6,895 nucleotides of DNA from Terriglobia bacterium (lineage in GTDB: Bacteria; Acidobacteriota; Terriglobia; UBA7540): contig JASHTZ010000365.1 of NCBI GenBank assembly GCA_030040295.1, positions 1 through 6,895 on the forward strand, in the 5' to 3' direction. Position numbers and translations under genes: made by a program. Each line of letters starts with the position of its first letter. The stretch's first letter is position 1. Under the pieces are notes generated by a model, which had not been told where the DNA came from, ran no database searches, and was given only the letters and a program-made list of their open reading frames with translations. Shown here in pieces: positions 1-6,750 of the stretch.

Positions 1-2
1 AG

Positions 3-197
3 CGTGCATTTGGCTCGATTCAGGCCAAGTCCTTGGGCGGCAAGCTCTCGAAACGACAGGACAAAATAGGGAAGGAAATCGAGGGCGCGCCCGATCAGCA
101 CCAAGCCAAACTCGAACCGCTCACCCTTCTCGTATCGAGTCTGAAGGCTCTGGGGCGCGCGGAAAACAAATGGGCGGGGGATATCCTGGTTTTTTGA
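3..197 (+). CDS. C-terminal end of an unrecognised protein (5' end outside window)
   Basis: This frame is open from the left edge for 64 codons and ends in TGA at 195-197. The residues read like real protein rather than a shadow: a Lys/Gln/Glu-rich stretch (KLSKRQDKIGKEIEG, about residues 14-28), then a Leu-rich amphipathic segment (LEPLTLLVSSLKALG, about residues 37-51), ending NKWAGDILVF. Another forward frame (2-355) is also open here, but its Arg/Gly/Pro-rich translation looks like a GC-rich artefact. I see no catalytic motif, membrane segment or signal, and I do not recognise the family, so no function is offered. The gene converges on the helicase-nuclease operon and is not part of it. 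Its stop codon sits in the left arm of the palindrome at 190-235. It could also be a decayed fragment. Confidence 0.4.
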   Translation, partial: RAFGSIQAKSLGGKLSKRQDKIGKEIEGAPDQHQAKLEPLTLLVSSLKALGRAENKWAGDILVF

Positions 198-235
198 GAG
201 CCGGTCCGCGCCAGGAGGCGGGGACGGCTCAAAAA
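190..235. repeat. Interrupted palindrome over the end of the left-hand reading frame
   Basis: The left arm TTTTTTGAGAGCCGGTCC plus GCGCC faces the right arm GGCGGGGACGGCTCAAAAA across a four-base AGGA loop. The arms pair well but imperfectly (a two-base AG insertion and one or two mismatches near the loop). The T-run lies before the stem and the A-run after it on either strand. It therefore lacks the trailing U-tract of a normal intrinsic terminator in both directions, and the T and A runs instead extend the stem. It overlaps the TGA stop at 195-197. It could be a 3'-end RNA structure, a REP-like extragenic palindrome or the end of a mobile element. The structure is read directly from the sequence; its role is unknown. 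Confidence 0.5.
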
Positions 236-580
236 CCGCCTTGTAAGGGCAGGAATCCGCCAGGGGACACGATTTGGCGTTCGGGCACTGAGGGATGCAA
301 CACAACCGCCGAAAAGCGTGTCCGAATCCCCCTCGAAGCATATTGCCTTTGTTGATAGCTGGAACTTCCAATGTCTGGGCCGGTGCAAGGCTGAATCGAA
401 ACAGACCGACGCGGAGGGCGTTTATTGCGAAAGCATCTCGCATGTGGAAACTCAGGAAAAGAATGGCCCAATTCTACATGAAATCGTCCTGTCTGTTTAC
501 GAATTGGTATAAGCCACGCCTCCACTCAATATCGACAGTTTGTGCGTGAACCGTTAGGGCAGGCCCAGAGATGCCGTCCC
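236..580. other. Gap with no recognisable gene
   Basis: About 345 bases between the left-hand palindrome and the probable operon terminator hold no gene I can support. The best candidate is a 64-codon plus-strand frame from a GTG at 318 to TAA at 510-512, with protein-like stretches (SKHIAFVDSW near its start, NGPILHEIVLSVYELV at its end). It has no Shine-Dalgarno sequence before the GTG and matches no family I know. It may be a chance frame or the remnant of a decayed gene. The other overlapping frames here have shadow-like composition. I see no tRNA, CRISPR or tandem repeat. Confidence 0.4.
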
Positions 581-608
581 GAAAAACGCAGCATTTGTCG
601 GGATGCCG
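581..608 (-). terminator. Possible weak intrinsic terminator of the operon
   Basis: Read on the minus strand, CGGCAT and ATGCTG can form a six-pair stem (one G-U pair) around the eight-base loop CCCGACAA. This is followed by CG and a run of five T. It starts about 38 bases after the TAA of the helicase gene, where a terminator would be expected. The stem is short and only moderately GC-rich, so termination would be weak. A competing larger pairing of the CCCG/CGGG blocks at 573-612 is also possible. Confidence 0.35.
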
Positions 609-626
609 ATGAAGCGGAGCACTATC

Positions 627-660
627 GCCATCGCGGTTATTACCGATTAAGCCCGATGGC
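627..660 (-). repeat. Nested stem-loop spanning the stop codon of the helicase gene
   Basis: A perfect seven-base inverted repeat, GCCATCG at 627-633 and CGATGGC at 654-660, encloses a second small hairpin, CGGT-TATT-ACCG, at 634-645. The TAA stop of the helicase gene (649 to 647) lies between the inner hairpin and the outer arm. No T-run follows on the minus strand, so by itself it is not an intrinsic terminator. It could protect the 3' end of the transcript or act together with the hairpin at 581-608. The pairing is visible in the sequence; the function is inferred. Confidence 0.4.
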
Positions 661-3600
661 GAGTCGTGTGGTGCTCCTGACAACGAACCTCCTGCACGGA
701 TTGGCGAGTGACATAGACGATGTATCCCAGCGGGCAGTCCGCCAATTTTAGATAATCGAGCAATTGCGAGGCGTATTTCTGCTGGACCTCAATCGTTGGT
801 GCGGTGTCGCTCTTCCAGTCGAATATGGCCTCAGCTTTCGCATTTCCAAAGGCGACCGCATCACAGATACCAGCACTACAAAGTAAGCTGCCATCATGCT
901 GTTCAGCGGCCCCGTATACATTAAACTCGGGCACAAGCTTTGGGCGGTGCTTGGCGACCAAGGGCAATTCGAGCGTTTTGCACACCGAACTTGCGATTTC
1001 CACAGAGGACAATCCTTTCGCCGGGTCAGCATGGTCAAAGGCTCCCAATTGTGCCAACAGTTCCGCCGCCCGGTGTTGCAGTGCTTCTACATCATCGTGA
1101 AGTTCATGATTGAGCACTTCTTCCAACAGCTTATGGAGCACCCTTCCTCGAAAGGCACTGCTGCGCACAGCCGGGACGATACTTACGGTCATTTCATCTG
1201 CCGGCTCAATTTCAGGACACTCATCACCTTCTTCATGCCGACTGGGCTGACGCCATTTCAGCGAGAGAGTCTGTTCCACTATCCGTTTTGCCTCAGCCAC
1301 AAATGTCTGCGCGGTTTGAGCACCACCCTCTTTCGATACGGGAACCGCCACCCCCAGCGGCGGAGGAACGAATGCGGGGAGTTTCGCCAGACCGTGATCA
1401 ACCAAGTCGAACCAGGTTTTGAGCCTGCCTTTGCCGGCGTGACGTGGCAGTAGTAGAAGGTCCCGTGCGCGCGTGGCGGCGACATACCAGAGGCGAATGC
1501 TTTCCCGCTGGCGCTGCTCCTCTTCCTCCTGTTTGACCAATGCGTACGACAGCGGCTCAATGTTGTCCGCCTTGCAATGCAGCGTGCCGCGTCGACTTGA
1601 GTACAAAACACCTTGCGTTCCCCTCATGCCGGTGCACATATTCACCGGAATCACCACCGGCCACTCAAGACCTTTGGCGCTGTGCACAGTTATGATTTGA
1701 ACAGCCTCCTCAGTCGCGTCACAGCGTCCCTCAACATCTTGCTCGGCCTCTTGCCATCGCCGCATCATCTCTTGCGCAAAACCGCGCAATCCGACGACCG
1801 CGAAGGGGCGGGCCATCTCAAGGAAAACGTCCACATTTGCCAGCGGGCGTTCAGGGTGTGTGGGATAGCGCTCGACCAGCAGCGGACGCACTCGCAACTC
1901 CTCGACTGCTGCGCTCAAAATATCGAAGGGGCTCGTCGTATAGGCCTTCCGCTTCAGCGCCGCCAGAATTCTCAGCGTATCGGCGGCGACCTCATGCTTG
2001 ATCAAGTTTACATCCGTGTAAACAGTCAACCGCTCACCTTCGGGAAGACCAGCGACAATGTCGAGGAGCTCTTCTTCCGTCAGACCGACCAATGGACCAC
2101 GCAGAAAGGCGCCCAGCGCCATCGTGTCGCGTCCACTGGAGAGCACGCGCGTAATCGCAATCAGGTCGTGAATTTCCTGGCGCCGGTATAGTCCTTTTCC
2201 TGCTTGAGTCGCGATCGGTATGCCGATCTGCTCCAGGGCGCGCTCATACATCCACAAGCCCGTGCCAGATGGCGAAAGCAGAGCAATGTGTCCAGGCTTG
2301 CAGTGACACAATTTGCCCGTTTCGGGGTCGCGCACCTCCACAGTACCGATGAGCCTGCGGCAGATATCCACCACCGCGCGCGCTTCGAGTTCGCGCCGCT
2401 CGTCGGCTTTCGTCATTTCCGGCTCGCCCACGTCAATGCAGGCGACAGCGGCGTAGGGCGGAACCGGTTCTTTCACCGTGCACTCCAGTGCCGCGAATCC
2501 AATCTCTTTCAGTGGAACAGCAAAAACCTCGTTCACATGCTGCAGAACGGGTGCGACCGAGCGGTAATTCGCCGTAATGGGCAGCACGTTGCCGGGAAAT
2601 TGCTCGCCGATGATGTCGCGAACGCGGCAGTACATCTCAATGTCCGCCCGACGGAACCGGTAGATCGACTGCTTGGGGTCAGCGACCAAGAACAGTTGTC
2701 CGGGACGCAGTTTCCTCTGGAACCACTCGCCCCCGCCGTCCTCGCCGCAGAGGAAGAACAGAATCTCGCACTGAACTGGATCGGTATCCTGGAATTCGTC
2801 CACGAGAATGTGAGCGTAGCGCTGCGAAAGCGCCAGCCGGACTTCCGGGCTGTTCCGCAGGAGATCCCGCGCCTGTACCAGCAAGTCATCGAAGTCGAGC
2901 AAGGCAGAGCTGCGCTTGAATTTCTGGTATTCCTGCCGGAATTCGCAAATCGCGGCAATCAAACGCGCCATGACCAGCTCAGCGATTTTGCCGTGAAGAT
3001 TCGTGAATGCTGCCGCAACGTCGTCGATATTGGTCCGGCACTCGTCAGCAAGCTGATCGGCATAATTGCCGGACTTGCCCCGCCCCCGTGTCGCATCCTG
3101 CCAGACCTTCTTTGAAGGTGCTGCGTAGAAACTGAGATCGTCCTTAAATATTGCGATGTGCGGCGGATTAGCATAGGCCCATAACGCTTGAAACCGGGTT
3201 CCTGGCGTGTAACCCTCGGAGTAGTGTGCAGACAATTGCTGGAAATCCGCATCGAAGCTTGCTGCTTTGACTTGGTCGATGCCCAGCTCCGTGTACCAAG
3301 TGTGGTATTTAAGGATTGCATCTTGGAGGGCGTCGAAATCCGTCTGCGCCAAATTTGCTTCCGGCGCCACCGCATCCCGGCGTTTGTTTATGACTTCAGC
3401 CAGACTGCGCACGAGTTTGTCATCGTTCTCAAAAAGCAGCACTTCTGTAATCGGATCGTCAGTCCCCTCGCTGGACAAGCGCTGGCGCAGCCAATCAGAG
3501 AACTGAACGGCATAGTTCAGATCGTTCGTCGCCTCGTCGGCGACTGAGGCGCCGGGGTCAATGTCTGCCTGAACCGGGTAAGGCGTAACCAGGCGCTGGC

Positions 3601-3955
3601 AAAAGCCATGAATCGTCGTGCAAGTCAGTTCGTCGAGCTCATTGCGTGCCGCCGCAAGCCTCTCGCGCTGCGGTACGGTCAGACCTTGTGGCAGGGCTGC
3701 CTGAAGTGGTTTTGGCACGTCTCCCGCGATCAACTTGTCGACGTACTCCCCGATTCGGCCCAACAATTCGCTCGCGGCAAGTTCAGTAAAGGTAATTGCA
3801 GCAATCTGGGAAGGCGCCTTGTCGTCAGCCAGCATCAGTGCCACCCGTCCGGCTAGTAGAGCTGTCTTGCCGGTGCCCGCGCCGGCCTCGACGAGAAGGG
3901 TTGCATCGTGCTCAACTAACGCACGCAAGCGATTCGGAGCGTCTGTGTCGATCAT
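647..3955 (-). CDS. AddA-like UvrD/Rep helicase with C-terminal PD-(D/E)XK nuclease
   Basis: This is the motor and one nuclease of an AddAB-type ATP-dependent DNA end-resection enzyme in the cytoplasm. All superfamily 1A helicase motifs are intact: Walker A GAGTGKT (25-31, Lys30), motif Ia ITFTELAASE (54-63), TIHGFC (114-119), LDFDDLL (353-359), Walker B VDEFQDTDPVQ (385-395), motif III ADPKQSIYRFRRAD (425-438), NYRS (463-466), motif V ITVHSAKGLEW (755-765) and motif VI YVAATRARD (824-832). The C-terminal RecB-family nuclease keeps GRVLH (His941), PEF (Glu1010), GICDAV (Asp1032), DWK (Asp1046, Lys1048) and YASQLLDY (Gln1064). At 1102 residues it is a little shorter than Bacillus AddA and near the size of proteobacterial relatives. 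The start at 3955 is preferred over an ATG at 3973 because it overlaps the upstream stop as ATGA and has GGAGG seven bases before it. The first helicase domain is followed by a long unassigned insertion (about 130-340). RecB is the alternative name, but the AddB-like partner favours AddA. I give no symbol because orthology to chromosomal addA cannot be shown here. Confidence 0.95.
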   Translation of the reverse strand: MIDTDAPNRLRALVEHDATLLVEAGAGTGKTALLAGRVALMLADDKAPSQIAAITFTELAASELLGRIGEYVDKLIAGDVPKPLQAALPQGLTVPQRERLAAARNELDELTCTTIHGFCQRLVTPYPVQADIDPGASVADEATNDLNYAVQFSDWLRQRLSSEGTDDPITEVLLFENDDKLVRSLAEVINKRRDAVAPEANLAQTDFDALQDAILKYHTWYTELGIDQVKAASFDADFQQLSAHYSEGYTPGTRFQALWAYANPPHIAIFKDDLSFYAAPSKKVWQDATRGRGKSGNYADQLADECRTNIDDVAAAFTNLHGKIAELVMARLIAAICEFRQEYQKFKRSSALLDFDDLLVQARDLLRNSPEVRLALSQRYAHILVDEFQDTDPVQCEILFFLCGEDGGGEWFQRKLRPGQLFLVADPKQSIYRFRRADIEMYCRVRDIIGEQFPGNVLPITANYRSVAPVLQHVNEVFAVPLKEIGFAALECTVKEPVPPYAAVACIDVGEPEMTKADERRELEARAVVDICRRLIGTVEVRDPETGKLCHCKPGHIALLSPSGTGLWMYERALEQIGIPIATQAGKGLYRRQEIHDLIAITRVLSSGRDTMALGAFLRGPLVGLTEEELLDIVAGLPEGERLTVYTDVNLIKHEVAADTLRILAALKRKAYTTSPFDILSAAVEELRVRPLLVERYPTHPERPLANVDVFLEMARPFAVVGLRGFAQEMMRRWQEAEQDVEGRCDATEEAVQIITVHSAKGLEWPVVIPVNMCTGMRGTQGVLYSSRRGTLHCKADNIEPLSYALVKQEEEEQRQRESIRLWYVAATRARDLLLLPRHAGKGRLKTWFDLVDHGLAKLPAFVPPPLGVAVPVSKEGGAQTAQTFVAEAKRIVEQTLSLKWRQPSRHEEGDECPEIEPADEMTVSIVPAVRSSAFRGRVLHKLLEEVLNHELHDDVEALQHRAAELLAQLGAFDHADPAKGLSSVEIASSVCKTLELPLVAKHRPKLVPEFNVYGAAEQHDGSLLCSAGICDAVAFGNAKAEAIFDWKSDTAPTIEVQQKYASQLLDYLKLADCPLGYIVYVTRQSVQEVRCQEHHTTRHRA

Positions 3956-6633
3956 GCCTTTGCCTCCGTCCACAGTTGCAGCAGCTCCCCGACTGAGGCA
4001 TCCCGGGCATTCCGTTTCAGCGGGAAGTACAACCCTTTTGCGTTGGCAGGTAGCGCAAACAACGGCGCGTATTCGTAATTCTTATCTGCCTTCTCTTCCG
4101 CACTTGCTCCGAATGGAAGCCGGCCCTGTTGCGCATTGCTTGCTGCACACGCTAGCTTTGCCCCGAGTTGCGCCAGAACGTTGTCGAAGTTCGCCAAGGG
4201 TAGATAGCCATTCTCCTGGCCGGGATACATCAGCGCCGCCTCAACCTGGGCGCCCGCAATCAGCTGATGGACTACATACGCGTATATACAGCGCTGCAGT
4301 TCCTGCCCTCGCTTCAGGCCGGGATCCTGTTCCGGTGCGGAACCCACCGTTTTATAGTCGACCACGCGGGCACGGGTGAGGTCGCCAGTGATATCCACGC
4401 GATCAATCCGTCCTTGCAAGGGCAAGCTGAACCCATGGACATCGAAAGTGACGCTCACGGCAGGGTCCCAAGGACGCCCGTCCGCAGCTTCATCCGCGTA
4501 ACCGAATGGGACCTCCACATACGTGTGTTGGTCCGGCAGTGCGGCTTGCACTTTGTTCAACGCGGCCATGGCAACGTCACGTCCTTTAGCCATTACTCGC
4601 TGCCAGATCCGTCGAGGGGGTGCCGGATTGGTAGAGGCCCAGGCTTCGGATACCTCTTTAACGGCGCGATCAACAACTGCGGCGATATCCTCGGGCGAAG
4701 CCTTCGCCATTGCCCCTGGGGTTGGCTCCAATCTCCTGACTGCACATTGCAGGATCTCGTGGTAAAGACTTCCTTCGGCGAGGGCGTCCAAGATCACGGG
4801 TTGCTCCCCGGCAAGATCACGCGGCTCCCACCACCCCAGGCAGTACTGCCAAAGGAATGCCAGTGGATCCGTCAGCAATGCCCTGAGCGAAGTAGTGGAA
4901 TGAGCCTCTTTCAGGCGTTTTAAGATGACGGGATGATTCGTCCGCACAATGCCATCGTGCCCAGTCAACTCGGGTTTGCGCCAGTCGGCGGCACAAGCGG
5001 CGGCAGACTGCGCCAGCGAAGTTTTCCCGAACTCTTCCTGATTCGCCAGCAAGCGATCGGATTCGCTCATGGCGTGCTTCGGAACACGTGCACGCACCAG
5101 AGGTTGGATTGTGATTCCGCTCGGCAAGAGCGGGCTCGGGCCGAGCAGCCGGCCGTCATTGCCGCGGCGGCTGAGTGAATACACAGCTTCAGTGGCTTGA
5201 TTGCAAAGGTGACGGAAGCAGAGGCGATCGAATTCGGGGACGGACAGTGGTTCCAATTCAGCCGCGGGTACAAGATGGCTCGGTAGGAGGCTATCTTCCC
5301 GAGTCCGGCGTGGCCATTGACTGCTGTTGAGTCCGAGCAGGCGAACGAACTTGCGCTGCGTACCGAGGACAGCCGCAGCCGACCCCCAAACAATATTGGT
5401 GGCCGGATCCGTCGTGTCGGGGATTCGTTGAGAAGCGAGCGTTGTCGCTAGGGCTTGCGGGGGACCGTCCAGCAGCGCCTGCTTCCAGATAGCCATTGCC
5501 TGGCCGCTCAGTAGCATCTCCCCGGCTTTCTCTGCGGCTTCCGGACCTGCACCAAGGACGTTGAGCAAGGGGTCAAGTACCGGCCGGAAATCCATTCCGT
5601 CTTCGTGGGCAATACGTGCCAATTCGAATGCCCAGTGCTCACGCATGAGCAAAGGTGCTTCACGTGTTAGTTTCGTGTACCAAGCTTCCGGCAAGCTCGC
5701 GAGTGCATCACAGTCACTTGCCCTACGCAATGCCCGGATGACACGGTCATGGCTAAGCCCGTGCAACATGACTTCCGCTAAGGCCGCGCATTCCTGGCCG
5801 GCATAACTGGCCACCGCTGGAATGCCATGAGCAGAATGGACGGGAAGCTGGCTGTCGGCCACCAAGGGGCGAAAATGGTCATCCCAGTCCTCGACCGACG
5901 CGGCGACGATGGCAATTTCGTGCGGACGGGCACGCTCGCTGGAGATCAGTTCACGTGCCCACCTTAACGCCTCGACCGCTTCGTGCTTCGGATTTGCGCA
6001 CGCAACGCCATGGTGCGACACGCGGCGCTCCGCATGCCAGATCAGCTCGATCCCGGTGCGTTCTACCCAGCGTAATTCACCGCGATCCGCCTTGCATGCA
6101 TGCCACCGAACGGCAACATGCTTTGCCAACTCGGCCAAGAGTGGCTGCCAACAGGGGAACAGCCCGACGATACCGTGCAGATCAATGTCGCCAGTCACGT
6201 GCCGCGCGTGCCTGGTGCGCGCCACGGCCAGGCGGGAGATGTCGACGGGCAACAGCGAGCTAGGCGGCAAATGCATGCGGACATAGCTCTCAATCGCGGC
6301 CACGTCCGCTGCTGATTCACCGCGTTCCTTCGCGCACCGCTGGAGATCAAGCGTGGCATTCCATGCTTTGTGCAGACTGCGGCAGACGGCATTCACCATT
6401 CCGGGTAGGGTTTTGATTGTCCCGATACTACTGAAGTCCAACTGGCTGAGCGCACGGCTCACTAATCTTTGCAAATCGGGCTTGGAGACGATCTGCAAGA
6501 AGCCGCCAGCCAGCACCTCGGCCAGGTGCGGGACGGTGAGTATGCGCAGCCCGTGCGCGTGTTGGTGCGCCGCCTGCAGTCGATACTCATGCCAACTGAC
6601 CGTATTACCTACAACTACAGTCTGACGGTCCAT
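3952..6633 (-). CDS. AddB-like PD-(D/E)XK nuclease, inactive-helicase subunit
   Basis: This is the probable scaffold and second nuclease of the AddAB-like enzyme, 893 residues long. The N-terminal two-thirds has the layout of a decayed superfamily 1 helicase. It opens VVVGNTVSWHEYRL with no Walker A Gly-Lys-Thr. A middle stretch (412-452) with KFVRLLGLNSSQWP and RREDS-like charged residues is the usual AddB-family counterpart of helicase motif V. The nuclease domain starts near TSLRALLTDPLAFLWQY (581-597) and has GSLYH (621-625, His625), VEVPFG (Glu707), GRIDRVD (741-747, Asp744), VVDYKT (757-762, Asp759 and Lys761) and QRCIY (Gln780, Tyr784). All catalytic positions therefore look intact. 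It is shorter than Bacillus AddB (about 1170 residues). It also lacks the iron-sulfur ligands: TDP replaces the usual CP motif at 588-590, and after residue 784 only Cys829 remains. ATG 6633 has GGAGG just upstream. It is the first gene of the operon and overlaps the helicase gene by four bases. Confidence 0.92.
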   Translation of the reverse strand: MDRQTVVVGNTVSWHEYRLQAAHQHAHGLRILTVPHLAEVLAGGFLQIVSKPDLQRLVSRALSQLDFSSIGTIKTLPGMVNAVCRSLHKAWNATLDLQRCAKERGESAADVAAIESYVRMHLPPSSLLPVDISRLAVARTRHARHVTGDIDLHGIVGLFPCWQPLLAELAKHVAVRWHACKADRGELRWVERTGIELIWHAERRVSHHGVACANPKHEAVEALRWARELISSERARPHEIAIVAASVEDWDDHFRPLVADSQLPVHSAHGIPAVASYAGQECAALAEVMLHGLSHDRVIRALRRASDCDALASLPEAWYTKLTREAPLLMREHWAFELARIAHEDGMDFRPVLDPLLNVLGAGPEAAEKAGEMLLSGQAMAIWKQALLDGPPQALATTLASQRIPDTTDPATNIVWGSAAAVLGTQRKFVRLLGLNSSQWPRRTREDSLLPSHLVPAAELEPLSVPEFDRLCFRHLCNQATEAVYSLSRRGNDGRLLGPSPLLPSGITIQPLVRARVPKHAMSESDRLLANQEEFGKTSLAQSAAACAADWRKPELTGHDGIVRTNHPVILKRLKEAHSTTSLRALLTDPLAFLWQYCLGWWEPRDLAGEQPVILDALAEGSLYHEILQCAVRRLEPTPGAMAKASPEDIAAVVDRAVKEVSEAWASTNPAPPRRIWQRVMAKGRDVAMAALNKVQAALPDQHTYVEVPFGYADEAADGRPWDPAVSVTFDVHGFSLPLQGRIDRVDITGDLTRARVVDYKTVGSAPEQDPGLKRGQELQRCIYAYVVHQLIAGAQVEAALMYPGQENGYLPLANFDNVLAQLGAKLACAASNAQQGRLPFGASAEEKADKNYEYAPLFALPANAKGLYFPLKRNARDASVGELLQLWTEAKA
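3963..3967 (-). promoter_or_regulatory. Ribosome-binding site that fixes the helicase start
   Basis: GGAGG on the minus strand lies seven bases before the ATG at 3955-3953, inside the last codons of the upstream nuclease gene. It also lies just downstream of the alternative ATG at 3973-3971 and so cannot serve that one. Together with the ATGA stop/start overlap at 3955-3952, it points to translational coupling of the two subunits. Confidence 0.8.
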
Positions 6634-6637
6634 TGCC

Positions 6638-6642
6638 CCTCC
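6638..6642 (-). promoter_or_regulatory. Ribosome-binding site of the nuclease gene
   Basis: GGAGG on the minus strand, in the context CCGGAGGGGCA, lies four bases before the ATG at 6633-6631. The G-run after it allows a slightly different register. This supports 6633 as the start; no better-placed ATG or GTG was found near it. Confidence 0.75.
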
Positions 6643-6681
6643 GGAAGGAAACCGTGGCCGAACGGGATTGGTACGTTCGTA

Positions 6682-6701
6682 GATGCCCGCGGGACGGCAT
6701 C
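6682..6701 (-). other. Small hairpin in the operon leader
   Basis: A perfect six-base inverted repeat, GATGCC at 6682-6687 and GGCATC at 6696-6701, encloses an eight-base loop. If transcription starts near 6708, this hairpin would sit close to the 5' end of a leader of about 75 bases, some 40 bases before the Shine-Dalgarno site. It could stabilise the message. No T-run follows, so it is not an attenuator of the usual kind. Confidence 0.3.
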
Positions 6702-6712
6702 GCGAGTTGCGC

Positions 6713-6725
6713 AGAGTATAACTCT
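6713..6725. promoter_or_regulatory. Palindrome over the -10 box, possible operator
   Basis: AGAGT-ATA-ACTCT is a perfect five-base-arm palindrome that covers the whole predicted -10 hexamer. A dimeric repressor bound here would block RNA polymerase directly. No regulator gene is in the window. A short palindrome in an AT-rich -10 region can arise by chance, so the operator role is only a suggestion. Confidence 0.3.
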
Positions 6726-6743
6726 TTTGACTGCGAACGTAAC
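6715..6743 (-). promoter_or_regulatory. Predicted sigma70-type promoter of the operon
   Basis: On the minus strand TATACT (6720 to 6715) matches five of six -10 consensus bases. GTTACG (6743 to 6738), 17 bases upstream, matches three of six -35 bases. The predicted start near 6708 leaves a leader of about 75 bases before the ATG at 6633. The -35 lies about seven bases from the inferred end of the IS630 element. The promoter may therefore be native DNA next to the insertion, and regulatory sites once upstream may have been cut off. Prediction by consensus only. Confidence 0.5.
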
Positions 6744-6750
6744 CACAGCC

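Larger units (their letters stand above)
6672..6741. repeat. Widely spaced inverted repeat flanking the promoter
   Basis: TACGTTCG at 6672-6679 is matched by its exact complement CGAACGTA at 6734-6741, 54 bases apart. Pairing continues for two more bases (GG and CC) if one extra A is allowed on the right. The right arm overlaps the predicted -35 and the left arm lies in the leader, so the pair brackets the -10 and the probable transcription start. It could be a two-site operator for a looping regulator, or a chance match. Confidence 0.3.

Noticed and set aside
190..235. Intrinsic terminator for the left-hand gene
   Set aside because: The T-run precedes the stem and A-run follows it on both strands, so the required U-tract after the hairpin is absent. 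It is recorded as a palindrome instead.
256..324. GGACACG/CGTGTCC inverted repeat as an element end
   Set aside because: Only seven bases pair, more than 50 bases apart, with no extension on either side. This is compatible with chance.
2..355. 118-codon open forward frame at the left edge
   Set aside because: Its translation is dominated by Arg, Gly, Pro and Ser with no structure-like pattern. The frame ending at 197 looks more like protein.
1613..2191. 192-codon plus-strand open frame
   Set aside because: It is antisense to the helicase gene, has shadow-like composition, no recognisable domain and no separate promoter or ribosome site.
2204..3115. 303-codon plus-strand open frame
   Set aside because: It lies wholly antisense to the helicase domain (over the Walker B and motif III codons). 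Its composition is His/Arg/Gln-rich without motifs, and the minus-strand frame has unmistakable conserved motifs.
3735..4379. 214-codon plus-strand frame across the gene junction
   Set aside because: It is antisense to both the helicase N-terminus and the nuclease C-terminus, rich in Ser/Arg/Pro, and has no motif. It is a mirror of GC-rich coding DNA.
4267..4923. 218-codon plus-strand frame
   Set aside because: It overlaps the nuclease catalytic region on the opposite strand, where the minus-strand motifs (DYK, GRID, GxxxH) prove the real coding frame.
647..6633. Gabija, BREX, DISARM or other named defence system
   Set aside because: No OLD-family GajA, methyltransferase, PglZ or other signature partner is present. 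The two proteins match AddAB-type subunits on their own.
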